Source: Candidatus Opimibacter skivensis
GTDB taxonomy: Bacteria > Bacteroidota > Bacteroidia > Chitinophagales > Saprospiraceae
Reading direction: 5' to 3'
Assembly: GCA_016722045.1 (NCBI GenBank)
Contig: JADKGY010000032.1
Span: 1-64,000 of the forward strand
DNA: 64,000 nucleotides
Shown: piece by piece, positions 18,067 through 26,749 of the stretch
Layout of the letters: every line of letters starts with the position of its first letter
Numbering within the stretch: position 1 is the first letter of the stretch
Position numbers and translations under genes: made by a program
Notes under the pieces: model-generated
What the model was told of the DNA's origin: nothing
The model's database searches: none
Seen by the model: only the letters and a program-made list of their open reading frames with translations

Positions 18067-20449
18067 TTACTTCAAACGACGTACTCGCTACACTCCCATG
18101 CTCATCCTGCAACACCAGCTGATGCATCCCCGGTGTCGGATCTACTTCTATCTGGTTAAATTCTTTCGTCTTGCCTAAATAATGTTTATCAAGCGTCCAA
18201 TAAATATAGGATGTATCCGACCGATGTACTGCTGAAAAAACAGCTTTAGATTTCTCATGATCCCATTCATACGGTATATAAATCTTCGAGCCCGTCCTCG
18301 GATAAATGATCGCAATATCCTGCCGTTTACTCTGATCAGATGTACAATCCGGTGACAAAGTCGGTACAGTCTGATAAGAAGGATTATATCGCTTATAATA
18401 ATTTTCAGCAAGCGCAGGGACAACAAAATAATCCACCAGTTGAGCGTCCACACCGATACAGTCCGGTTCATAACGGTATTGTCGATCCTTGTCAGTATAA
18501 AACGCAGAATGAAAATGACACACAGGAGAAACCTGATTACCCGCCACTACATAAGTGGTATCCACTTCAGTACACAACGCGCCTGCAAGCCAACCACTCT
18601 CTCTGCAAACAACTTTCGGTGTCAATGCATCAAATGGCTCTGTCCACCATGGTTCATTATCATCAAGCATACGCAATACATCAAAGAGTATCGGCGCAGC
18701 TGCATGAAGTCCTATCACTCCGGGCCTTCCTTCACCATCCGCATTCCCAACCCACACGCCTATTGTATACTTTGGCGTAACACCTACTGCCCATGCATCC
18801 CGAAAACCAAAGCTCGTCCCCGTCTTCCATGCAATAGGCCTGCTACTCTCAAACGTCTCCCACTGCCCTTCCTGATCAGGACGTCGCAAGGTCTTCATCG
18901 CCTCAAACGTGAGCCATATCGCACCTGCATTCCAAACCGTTGGCTCCTTTTCAAAGACAAAATGTTGTCCGTAGTTTGAAACTACGGACAACATTTTGTC
19001 TCTGAAAAGCGTGGGTTCTCGCACATCCACTTTTGAATATCTGTTGTCATATTTCGTGATATGTTTTAATATCCTTCCCATACTCGCATAAGCCCCACAC
19101 AGATCCCACAACTTCACTTCAGCACCGCCAAGCACCAAAGGCAATCCATAATAATCAGGACTATAATGCAATGTCGTAATCCCTGCTGCTTGCAATTTTT
19201 CTTTGAATTGTAAAATTCCATATTGCTGCAACAAACGAACAGCAGGCACATTAAGACTCATCGCAAGCGCCTGATCTGCAGGCACCATTCCCATATATTG
19301 TTTTGAAAAATTGAGCGGTTGATATCCTCTGATATATGTCGGTACATCTTCAAGAATTCCCTGTGGCGTGATCAGCCCGTCTTCAAGTGCAGCACAATAC
19401 AAAAATGGTTTCAGTATACTTCCTGAACTTCTTTCAGATGTAATGATGTCCACATCGTTCTGATGTTGTTTCGTTTCATCTGAGACATTGCCGATGTAGG
19501 CACGCACTTCACCGCTTTCAGTTTCCATCACCATCAATGCAGCATTATTGACACCATTCAATCCTAGTACATCAGCGTGTCGCTGTACTAATTCTGTCAA
19601 TCGTTGTTGCAGATCAATATCTAGTGTACTATGCAATGTTATTCCCGCATCAGTCTCATGAGCAAGAACGTGAGGTGCAATGTTTGGCAATGGATAAGGC
19701 TCATCAGGTAAAGGCTCCTGCATCGCCAGAGATCCTTCAATCGTATCGATGACTCCACGTGACTCAAGCACTTTAATAAGCTTGTTTCTTTTTTCAAGAA
19801 GTGCATCTCGGTTTCTTCCCGGATGGACTAACGCCGGTGCATTCGGTAAAACCGCTAGACTTGCAGCTTCACCCCATGATAACTGATCAGGTGTCTTATG
19901 AAAATATCTCCAGCTCGCAGCACCTAGCCCAACTACATTTCCACCAAACGGTGCATGACTTGCATAGAGTTGAAGAATTTCTTTTTTAGAATATCGTAAT
20001 TCTGCTCTCCACGCCCACAACATTTCAATTCCCTTCTGCCAAAGATTTCTATCTCCCTGTCTCGCAAGACGCATGGTCTGCATCGTCAACGTACTACCTC
20101 CACTGACGACATGACCTTCTTTGATGTATTGCCTCAATGCTCTTCCCAACGCTCTGAAATCCACACCCCAATGCGAGAAAAATCTTTTGTCTTCAAAATT
20201 GACAATCGCCTGCTGAAAACGCACAGGTACTTCAAGATCAACATCAGGAAATCGCCATTGTCCATCTTCCGCCAATCGCGCACCCATCAAATGTCCGTTC
20301 CGATCAAGCAATACCGTACTGTACGAAGATTTAAACAATGGATCAGGCAGACAAAACCACCATGCCAGCAAAGGCAATAACAGCAACAAAAAATATCTTC
20401 GTCGATCTTTAAGCATATACACCAAAAAACTGAAACTGAATTGCAGCAC
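18053..20449 (-). CDS. pbpC: penicillin-binding protein 1C
   Basis: Bifunctional peptidoglycan glycosyltransferase/transpeptidase. 798 residues: one N-terminal membrane helix (YFLLLLLPLLAWWF), the GT51 domain with VNFEDKRFFSHWGVDF and GGSTLTMQTMRLAR, the transpeptidase domain with the SxxK motif in SSGSILKP (about residue 341), SLN (about 398) and KTGTSFGFRDAW (about 545), and the C-terminal BiPBP domain. It lies 92 bp after the alpha-2-macroglobulin gene on the same strand, the classic pairing. A 63-bp near-perfect palindrome is inserted in frame between the SLN and KTG motifs, adding 21 residues. Confidence 0.96.
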   Translation of the reverse strand: MLQFSFSFLVYMLKDRRRYFLLLLLPLLAWWFCLPDPLFKSSYSTVLLDRNGHLMGARLAEDGQWRFPDVDLEVPVRFQQAIVNFEDKRFFSHWGVDFRALGRALRQYIKEGHVVSGGSTLTMQTMRLARQGDRNLWQKGIEMLWAWRAELRYSKKEILQLYASHAPFGGNVVGLGAASWRYFHKTPDQLSWGEAASLAVLPNAPALVHPGRNRDALLEKRNKLIKVLESRGVIDTIEGSLAMQEPLPDEPYPLPNIAPHVLAHETDAGITLHSTLDIDLQQRLTELVQRHADVLGLNGVNNAALMVMETESGEVRAYIGNVSDETKQHQNDVDIITSERSSGSILKPFLYCAALEDGLITPQGILEDVPTYIRGYQPLNFSKQYMGMVPADQALAMSLNVPAVRLLQQYGILQFKEKLQAAGITTLHYSPDYYGLPLVLGGAEVKLWDLCGAYASMGRILKHITKYDNRYSKVDVREPTLFRDKMLSVVSNYGQHFVFEKEPTVWNAGAIWLTFEAMKTLRRPDQEGQWETFESSRPIAWKTGTSFGFRDAWAVGVTPKYTIGVWVGNADGEGRPGVIGLHAAAPILFDVLRMLDDNEPWWTEPFDALTPKVVCRESGWLAGALCTEVDTTYVVAGNQVSPVCHFHSAFYTDKDRQYRYEPDCIGVDAQLVDYFVVPALAENYYKRYNPSYQTVPTLSPDCTSDQSKRQDIAIIYPRTGSKIYIPYEWDHEKSKAVFSAVHRSDTSYIYWTLDKHYLGKTKEFNQIEVDPTPGMHQLVLQDEHGSVASTSFEVISKR
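18947..19009. repeat. 63-bp near-perfect palindrome inside pbpC
   Basis: Two 31-base arms (one mismatch) around a single central base at 18978. On the coding strand it starts exactly at a codon (CTT) and ends at a codon (AAG), encoding LFRDKMLSVVSNYGQHFVFE plus K with no stop. Confidence 0.95.
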
Positions 20450-20458
20450 TATTCTATG

Positions 20459-20535
20459 TTTGTTTATGGGTTTATAAGTTTATTGGCTTATCAACTCGAA
20501 ACCAATAAACCTATAAACTCATAAACCTATAAACA
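20459..20535. repeat. imperfect inverted repeat of GTTTATRG words between the alpha-2-macroglobulin gene and pbpC
   Basis: GTTTATGGGTTTATAAG on the left pairs with CCTATAAACTCATAAACC-type 8-base words on the right around a short loop (CTTATCAACTCGA). It could form a long AU-rich hairpin in the mRNA between the two genes. Confidence 0.65.
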
Positions 20536-20541
20536 CCGGGG

Positions 20542-23500
20542 TTACTGCAATTCCTTTTTGGTATTAGCAGACGCCACCACTTCCACCCATCTCCCCGGCA
20601 ATCTCGCTCTCACCTGATGCGAATACATCGCTTCACACATGATGTCCGGCAACCAATATTTCCCTGCATAGGTAGCGGTCATCAGGAAATTATAATTCCA
20701 TACACCACGATCCATACTGAAGAATACATTTGCCCTGTCATCACGGTAATCCTCATAGTCAGAATAACTATTCGTAAATCTTCCTTCAAATTGATCCATC
20801 CTTTGATTACTCAACTCCCAGCCTGAAGGAAATAAATACGAGAGCGCTATTTGATCGAGATGTGTTGTAAACGTACCAGGATTTGTCACAGTAATCTGTA
20901 CGATAAAATCCTGACCCTGAGTAAGTTTATCAGGACTTATTTCTTTTCCTGCTGTATTGAGATATTTCGCTTTTAGACTGAGATTGTTTTTTACCTCTGC
21001 TGTTACACCTTTCAATGGCCTGCCTGTACCTGTTACTCTTATAAACACCGGATCGGAAGAAGTATTCTCCACGGTCATATTCCCCGAACTCACATCAAGA
21101 GTCCGTAATACAATTCCTTTCGTAGTCGAAACTTGCTCAGGTGTTTTTCCTGCTTGTGTAATTGTGGCTTTAAGCTGATTACCTGAAAATTGTTTTGCCA
21201 ATTTACCAAGGGCCAGCAGAGAAAATGAAGTCGTCTGTGTACTATACCATGACTCTCCTGACAATCCTGCTGCAATCGATCTTGCAATCGTCATCGCATC
21301 ATCCTGTTTACCCAACAATAAAAATGTTTCAAGTATGATGGCCTTATCCCGAAGATCTGAACCATAAGTGTAGCCCAATTCTTCATAAGGCTTAACTTCT
21401 GTAGTGAGTTTGTCGATGATTCCTTTTGCGACATCATTTCGTTTTCCTAATGCATATGCACCAGCCAATAACCAGGATGCTGAAGGATCAAGATCTTTCT
21501 CCGTTCTCAATCGATTCATCATTCCCCAGAGCGGTTGACCATCAAGTGCAAGAGTGTAAAGTCTATAAGCCTGTATGACATCTTCACGGTAATACTGACG
21601 GGGTGTATACGCCTGTGCATCCTTTTTCTCCGCACTTCTCCATCCATCCATCATTGATTTATCGACTGTATATCCGGCATGTGCAGCTTCAATCAGAAAA
21701 TGTCCGGCATAACTATTCGCCCAACTATCTCTGTATGTCTCACCAGGCCAATAACTGAATCCCCCCGCAGGAAGTGTAAACAATCTCAGCCGTTTGATTC
21801 CATCCTGTATATTTTTTCTGACCTGACTTTCCTGTTCAGGTTTCAGATCCGTCAATGGGGATAAATACAATTGTGGAAATACAGATGACAATGTTTGTTC
21901 AATGCAACCATATGGATAGTGAATCAGATATTCTAATCTCTTCTGCAGGTTGATCGGCGGCATCTGGGACAATTCCACACTTGCATCATTTGTTCCTTTC
22001 ATCCCCGGCAATGGAATTTTCCCTGTCCATTTTTGTCCGGGAGCAATTGTTGCGGCAACAACTTCAGTCAACGGAGGATTAGGTAGACGCACATCCAATT
22101 CAAGGTGTTGTGTCGTGGAAGCACTTCCGGATTTTGCAGAAATATCTACTTTCAAAAGTCCTGGCTTTTCTGGTATTTTCAGATTGAAAAAGACAAGTTT
22201 ATCACCCTGATTAGAAAATTGAATATTCTGGGAACTTCCACCAATCATCGATGCCATATCATTCGTTGCAACCTGTACATCAACTGAACGCATGTTATCT
22301 GCCAATGCATACACAGTCACTGGAAGTGTAATCGTTTCTCCGGGTGATACTACACGTGGTAATGTCGGATAGATCATCAGATCGGATTTGACCGTACTGG
22401 TTTTTTCCGCGGCTCCCCATCGCTTCCGATCAGATGCTACTAACATCACACGTACTGCTCCGACATAATTCGGCATTTTAAACGTGTGCACTTTTTTCTG
22501 TCCTGCATCAAGATAGAACGGTCCAAGATGCATCACGACTGGCTTGAATCTTTCAGCTTGTGGTGCATCAACCAATTTCGCAGCACCATCACCTCCAAGA
22601 CTTAGCAAACGATCAATAGTACCACCATATCCACCAAGCACCTGGTCAAACATATCCCATGTCTGCACCGCAAGCGCTTCCTGTCTGTGAAAATATTTCC
22701 AAGGATCAGGCGATTCAAATCGTGTAAGCCCAAGCAAACCTTCATCCACAATGGCAATCGTATACGCCATCGCCTGCTTATCCTTTTCACTCACCGATAC
22801 GGTGAATTCTTTTTCAGGTTGAAGCACATCCGCAACTGCAATCTCCGGATGCAACAACGTCTTCGGATCGGATATCATGATCGGCAGCACACCATACATT
22901 CGAAGCGGCATATCGTTCGAACTATGCTCGTAAGGTTGAATATGACTTACAAATGCGTACACATTGGGCATCATCTCAGCGGTAGCGTCAACTGTGATCT
23001 GTGTTTGATCAGCAGTGACATTGTACCATTTAGATGAAAGCACTTTATTATTTTTTTCAATTGTCAATAATATCTTGCTACCACTAGCAGAAGGGATATT
23101 CAATTTAATTTTATCCCCGACTTCATACTTTTCTTTATCTGCAGTGAATGTCAGACGATTTGCTGCATCGTTATTACTTGAAGGATCGCCCCACGCACCG
23201 GCATAATAAAATTGGCCGCTGCAATGACCTGATTCTGTATCACACACGCGCACCATGTATGCGCCATACGTCGAAGGAGTAATTTTGTAATTGACAGTAC
23301 CATTTGATCCTGTCGTCACTGTATCGATATGTATTGCACCAAGATGCAGCTGAGAATTGTATTGTGTGATTTCTTCGCCGGATTGATCCCACCACCAGCG
23401 CCAGTTAGCATTATAAATACCTACCGTCAACTTTCGACCACTTTCTCCTTTTCCTGTAGTGCTCACGGAGGCAAGACGTACATCATTAGGTTCGTTTATT

Positions 23501-26028
23501 TTCATTTCTTCATAACCCCATCTATTTGCAGGAATCGCAATACCTGCATAGTGATCATAAGGATGAAATATGGTTGAATTCCTGTCTGTACTAAAATCTC
23601 CTCCCGCTTCAAATACTCTTGTCTTGACACTCATTGTGAGCTGACCTTCCGGAAGCGATTCACGCATATCAGGGATATCTATTTTTGCTTTACCCTGGGC
23701 GTCAAGTGTTCCATCAAATATTGTAGTCACTGTAGAAGGTGTCTTTCGTGCAGGATCCGTAAATGTGAAATCTCTGAATCCTTCAGGAGCAAATGGAAGT
23801 GCACTAAATTGTGCTTCAACGACTGCTTTAAGATTTGCAGCAGGTGCGCCAAAAAGCCATGATGATTCAAGATCGATTTTCTGACCCGGTGTAGTCGCCA
23901 CTATTTCTTTTGGCAACTTCGCATCAATCTTCAGACGGTTTGGTTTGATCGTTTCAATGCGCAATGCTTTTGTGAATACGGCATCACCGACTTCAACTTT
24001 GGCCATCCATGTTCCGGTAGGATCTGTTGAACCTGTCTTAAATGTCAGATCATATATTCCACCTATTGATATCGGACTTGTTCGTTCGACACTCTTCTGT
24101 CCAAGCGGATTGGTCACTGTGAGATTGACCGGATGACGATCATCGATCTTTCCTTCCGGATCCCAAAGAATAAAATTAAGATGCACACTATCACCGGGAC
24201 GCCATACATCTCGCTCTGCATACACATAACCGCGCAAGCCTTGCTGATATCCTGTACCACCTGCATTGAATTCGCTCAATGAAAGTGATAATCCATCTGC
24301 CATACGCAGATATCCTTTTTGATTTCCATCAGTAGCCACAACAAAAAATGCTTTGCGTGGAATATCAGCAGTCATATCTCCCTGGCTTGTCGTCTGGCCT
24401 TTCACCAAAAGCTGCTGTTGATAATCATAAACCTCAATCGTCATTCCGGATTTCGGCGCTACAGAACCAAGTGCACTTGCATAAACCCAGATATGTCCTT
24501 CATCATTTTGTTTAGCCGTCAGTCCGATATCAGATGCTAATATATTTCGGCTGATGTATCGCTCTGGTCCATAATAGGCAGGATAACATGGATCATCCGT
24601 TTGCTCCCAATCAAAATCATCGTAATGGTAATTGTATGTCCATATCGAAGTCATCTCACCATATGCTGGCTTCTCTGGTTTTGCTTCCGGTTCAGTATAA
24701 CAATCGAGATAAGTATCATTACCAGTGAAGCCAACTCTCACCTGATAAATACTTCCTGGAGCAAGTGTGACCAATGGCCCAAGGTCTAAAGCATATCGGG
24801 TCCACACATACTTGTTGTCACCATCAGACATCGCTGTGAGATCAATATTCTTTTGCAATATGATTCGACCTACAGGTTCAAGATTATATTGATCTTCAAG
24901 ACTGCTTTCCTGCAGATATTGTAGAATATTATTTTCAAATATGCGCATCACTTCCACACGCACAGATCTTAAGTTGATAGCTTCAAAAGGAAAAATAACT
25001 TGAGCATTGCCGGGTGTGATCACACCTGAGCCTACAAGGCGTAAAGCAGGTTTGGCATCTTCAAGCGAAACATCCATCGTCACAGACTTGCCTAATACTT
25101 TTCCACTCGCAGATGAAATTTTTTCATTCAGTTGCACGGACAATGTGCCGGTGAGTGATTCCTCCGGATATATCGACAGGATGTAATCATTTTTCTTTAA
25201 TGTAAATCCATCGTTATTTCCATTGATGGTCACGAGACCTTTGAGATCCTGGTCAGGATTAAGTTTTTGAGAAAAATAAACGGAGATTTTTTTCTCCTCT
25301 GCATTACCGGGTTCGAATGACAGAACACTCAGTACATCTCCTCTCGGGATATCAATAGTTCTTTTACCTGTTTCTTTTGAACCGAAGGCAGTGCCACTCC
25401 AGTTAAAATCAAGTTTTGAATCAGGAGCGATACCATCGATGACCCAATCGTGGCCATAACCATCACTACTATGAAACCAGTTGATCGGCGACATCTTGCC
25501 GCTCGATTTCATCATAAATGATTTCTCAAGTTGTGCGGAATCAATTTTAATAGAGGTGATGATGCGGCCTCTCAAAGAGTAGCTTGGTGTCTCTCCTTCA
25601 AATGACGGAACGAGAGGATCAAAGGAAACATTCATCCGCACAGGTTTGACTTCGAAGTCAAATACGACTTTCTTCATCTTAGGATCCACATCCTTGATGG
25701 CTTTATCAAGGTTTATTTGAAGTTGGTAGGACTGACCTGGTTTCCAGCCGTCATTTGGTCTGAAAGCCAGTGTCATGTTGTCTTCCCAATAGGCAGTTCC
25801 CTTGACATCAGGGCTGAATGAAAAAATGGAAGTTGTCTGGCTGGTGTCAGGGCCTACAGCAAAACGGATCCGCACAGGATCAGTGACATCAATGACGGCG
25901 GGCACTCTGGCCGCAATATAGCGTCCGATTTCTTCAGAGGAATAGGTCGTGGGTTTGAATCCCTTTTTGCAGGAGACGACGAGCGTCAGGACAAATAACA
26001 GGCTCAGAACTCGGGAGAGTTGGTACAT
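20542..26028 (-). CDS. bacterial alpha-2-macroglobulin lipoprotein (YfhM type)
   Basis: A very large periplasmic protease trap. 1828 residues. The signal peptide ends in LVVSC (lipid-anchored Cys20). MG-type beta-sandwich domains follow, with the MG2 region near YQQGLRGYVYAERDVWRPGD. The thioester motif CIEQ lies at about residue 1373 in YGCIEQTLSSVFPQL, with the alpha-alpha thioester domain after it (GGFSYWPGE, DSWANSYAGHFLIEA). Like E. coli YfhM, which is encoded beside pbpC, it probably traps proteases that breach the outer membrane while PbpC repairs peptidoglycan. This uninterrupted 5.5-kb frame shows that base accuracy is good here. Confidence 0.95.
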   Translation of the reverse strand: MYQLSRVLSLLFVLTLVVSCKKGFKPTTYSSEEIGRYIAARVPAVIDVTDPVRIRFAVGPDTSQTTSIFSFSPDVKGTAYWEDNMTLAFRPNDGWKPGQSYQLQINLDKAIKDVDPKMKKVVFDFEVKPVRMNVSFDPLVPSFEGETPSYSLRGRIITSIKIDSAQLEKSFMMKSSGKMSPINWFHSSDGYGHDWVIDGIAPDSKLDFNWSGTAFGSKETGKRTIDIPRGDVLSVLSFEPGNAEEKKISVYFSQKLNPDQDLKGLVTINGNNDGFTLKKNDYILSIYPEESLTGTLSVQLNEKISSASGKVLGKSVTMDVSLEDAKPALRLVGSGVITPGNAQVIFPFEAINLRSVRVEVMRIFENNILQYLQESSLEDQYNLEPVGRIILQKNIDLTAMSDGDNKYVWTRYALDLGPLVTLAPGSIYQVRVGFTGNDTYLDCYTEPEAKPEKPAYGEMTSIWTYNYHYDDFDWEQTDDPCYPAYYGPERYISRNILASDIGLTAKQNDEGHIWVYASALGSVAPKSGMTIEVYDYQQQLLVKGQTTSQGDMTADIPRKAFFVVATDGNQKGYLRMADGLSLSLSEFNAGGTGYQQGLRGYVYAERDVWRPGDSVHLNFILWDPEGKIDDRHPVNLTVTNPLGQKSVERTSPISIGGIYDLTFKTGSTDPTGTWMAKVEVGDAVFTKALRIETIKPNRLKIDAKLPKEIVATTPGQKIDLESSWLFGAPAANLKAVVEAQFSALPFAPEGFRDFTFTDPARKTPSTVTTIFDGTLDAQGKAKIDIPDMRESLPEGQLTMSVKTRVFEAGGDFSTDRNSTIFHPYDHYAGIAIPANRWGYEEMKINEPNDVRLASVSTTGKGESGRKLTVGIYNANWRWWWDQSGEEITQYNSQLHLGAIHIDTVTTGSNGTVNYKITPSTYGAYMVRVCDTESGHCSGQFYYAGAWGDPSSNNDAANRLTFTADKEKYEVGDKIKLNIPSASGSKILLTIEKNNKVLSSKWYNVTADQTQITVDATAEMMPNVYAFVSHIQPYEHSSNDMPLRMYGVLPIMISDPKTLLHPEIAVADVLQPEKEFTVSVSEKDKQAMAYTIAIVDEGLLGLTRFESPDPWKYFHRQEALAVQTWDMFDQVLGGYGGTIDRLLSLGGDGAAKLVDAPQAERFKPVVMHLGPFYLDAGQKKVHTFKMPNYVGAVRVMLVASDRKRWGAAEKTSTVKSDLMIYPTLPRVVSPGETITLPVTVYALADNMRSVDVQVATNDMASMIGGSSQNIQFSNQGDKLVFFNLKIPEKPGLLKVDISAKSGSASTTQHLELDVRLPNPPLTEVVAATIAPGQKWTGKIPLPGMKGTNDASVELSQMPPINLQKRLEYLIHYPYGCIEQTLSSVFPQLYLSPLTDLKPEQESQVRKNIQDGIKRLRLFTLPAGGFSYWPGETYRDSWANSYAGHFLIEAAHAGYTVDKSMMDGWRSAEKKDAQAYTPRQYYREDVIQAYRLYTLALDGQPLWGMMNRLRTEKDLDPSASWLLAGAYALGKRNDVAKGIIDKLTTEVKPYEELGYTYGSDLRDKAIILETFLLLGKQDDAMTIARSIAAGLSGESWYSTQTTSFSLLALGKLAKQFSGNQLKATITQAGKTPEQVSTTKGIVLRTLDVSSGNMTVENTSSDPVFIRVTGTGRPLKGVTAEVKNNLSLKAKYLNTAGKEISPDKLTQGQDFIVQITVTNPGTFTTHLDQIALSYLFPSGWELSNQRMDQFEGRFTNSYSDYEDYRDDRANVFFSMDRGVWNYNFLMTATYAGKYWLPDIMCEAMYSHQVRARLPGRWVEVVASANTKKELQ

Positions 26029-26156
26029 AAGTAGAGTTTTGGTTGGTTTACGGTATAAATTTACTTTACTCTTTGAAGTAAGACAGGATTCTTTTACCTA
26101 ACGGTCGGATATGCTTAATTAACGGTCAGCTTGTAAAAGGATATAAGCAAAGCGCC

Positions 26157-26310
26157 GCCATTTTAACGTAGACAATAAAATCAATATTTCAAGTCAAATT
26201 TCCCTCCACCCGCTATTTTAAGGTTGACCTTAAAATCAATATTTCAAGTCAATTTTCCTCCAAAACGCTATTTTAAGGTTACCCTTAAAATCAATATATC
26301 GAATCAAATT
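26157..26310. repeat. 55-bp tandem repeat, three copies, each with a palindrome
   Basis: Copies begin at 26157, 26212 and 26267, an exact 55-base period. Each has the core ATTTTAAGGTnnACCTTAAAAT (perfect 10-bp arms in copy 2, 9-bp in copy 3, decayed in copy 1) followed by CAATATTTCAAGTCAA. Confidence 0.9.
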
Positions 26311-26319
26311 AATATAGGT

Positions 26320-26562
26320 AAATCATCCTCAAGCAGCTTGTAGCTGCGAGCGAAAATCATATCAACTCGCTATTCGAAGTTTATCAACTTCGAATCCATA
26401 TTAACATCAAATGTCCATTTCGCAAATCATACTCAAGCAGCTTGCAGCTGCGAGCGAAAATCATATCAACTCGCTATTCGAAGTTTATCAACTTCGAATC
26501 CATATTAACATCAAATGTCCATTTCGCAAATCATCCTCAAGCAGCTTGTAGCTGCGAGCGAA
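26320..26562. repeat. 104-bp tandem repeat (2.3 copies) with two hairpins per unit
   Basis: Copies begin at 26320, 26424 and 26528 (the last partial). Each full unit has hairpin A (GCAGCT-TGT-AGCTGC) and hairpin B (TTCGAAGTT-TATC-AACTTCGAA). Another copy with the hairpins in opposite order is at 44170-44260. No protein-coding content. Together with the 55-bp repeats it fills a 720-bp gene-free stretch. Confidence 0.9.
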
Positions 26563-26749
26563 TATCTTCTTCAAATCTTAATGTATCAAGTTTCCTCATT
26601 AAATCAATATTCCACAATTTTTCATTATATTTCTCTCCGTAATTTTTATCATTCGCCGACAAACCACGTATCGCGATGGAATATGTCAGAAAATATTTAG
26701 TCCTTAAAATACCGACCATCATTCATTCAGTCTTATAATATTCACGCAC

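Noticed and set aside
18340..18979. Open frames of 146 and 179 codons antisense to pbpC
   Set aside because: Shadow frames over conserved PbpC coding sequence; no start context or recognisable motif.
22687..23037. 116-codon frame antisense to the alpha-2-macroglobulin gene
   Set aside because: Lies entirely opposite a strongly supported coding region and shows no family features.
26320..26562. Possible CRISPR array in the 104-bp tandem repeat
   Set aside because: Repeats are directly adjacent without variable spacers, are internally palindromic, and no cas genes are present.
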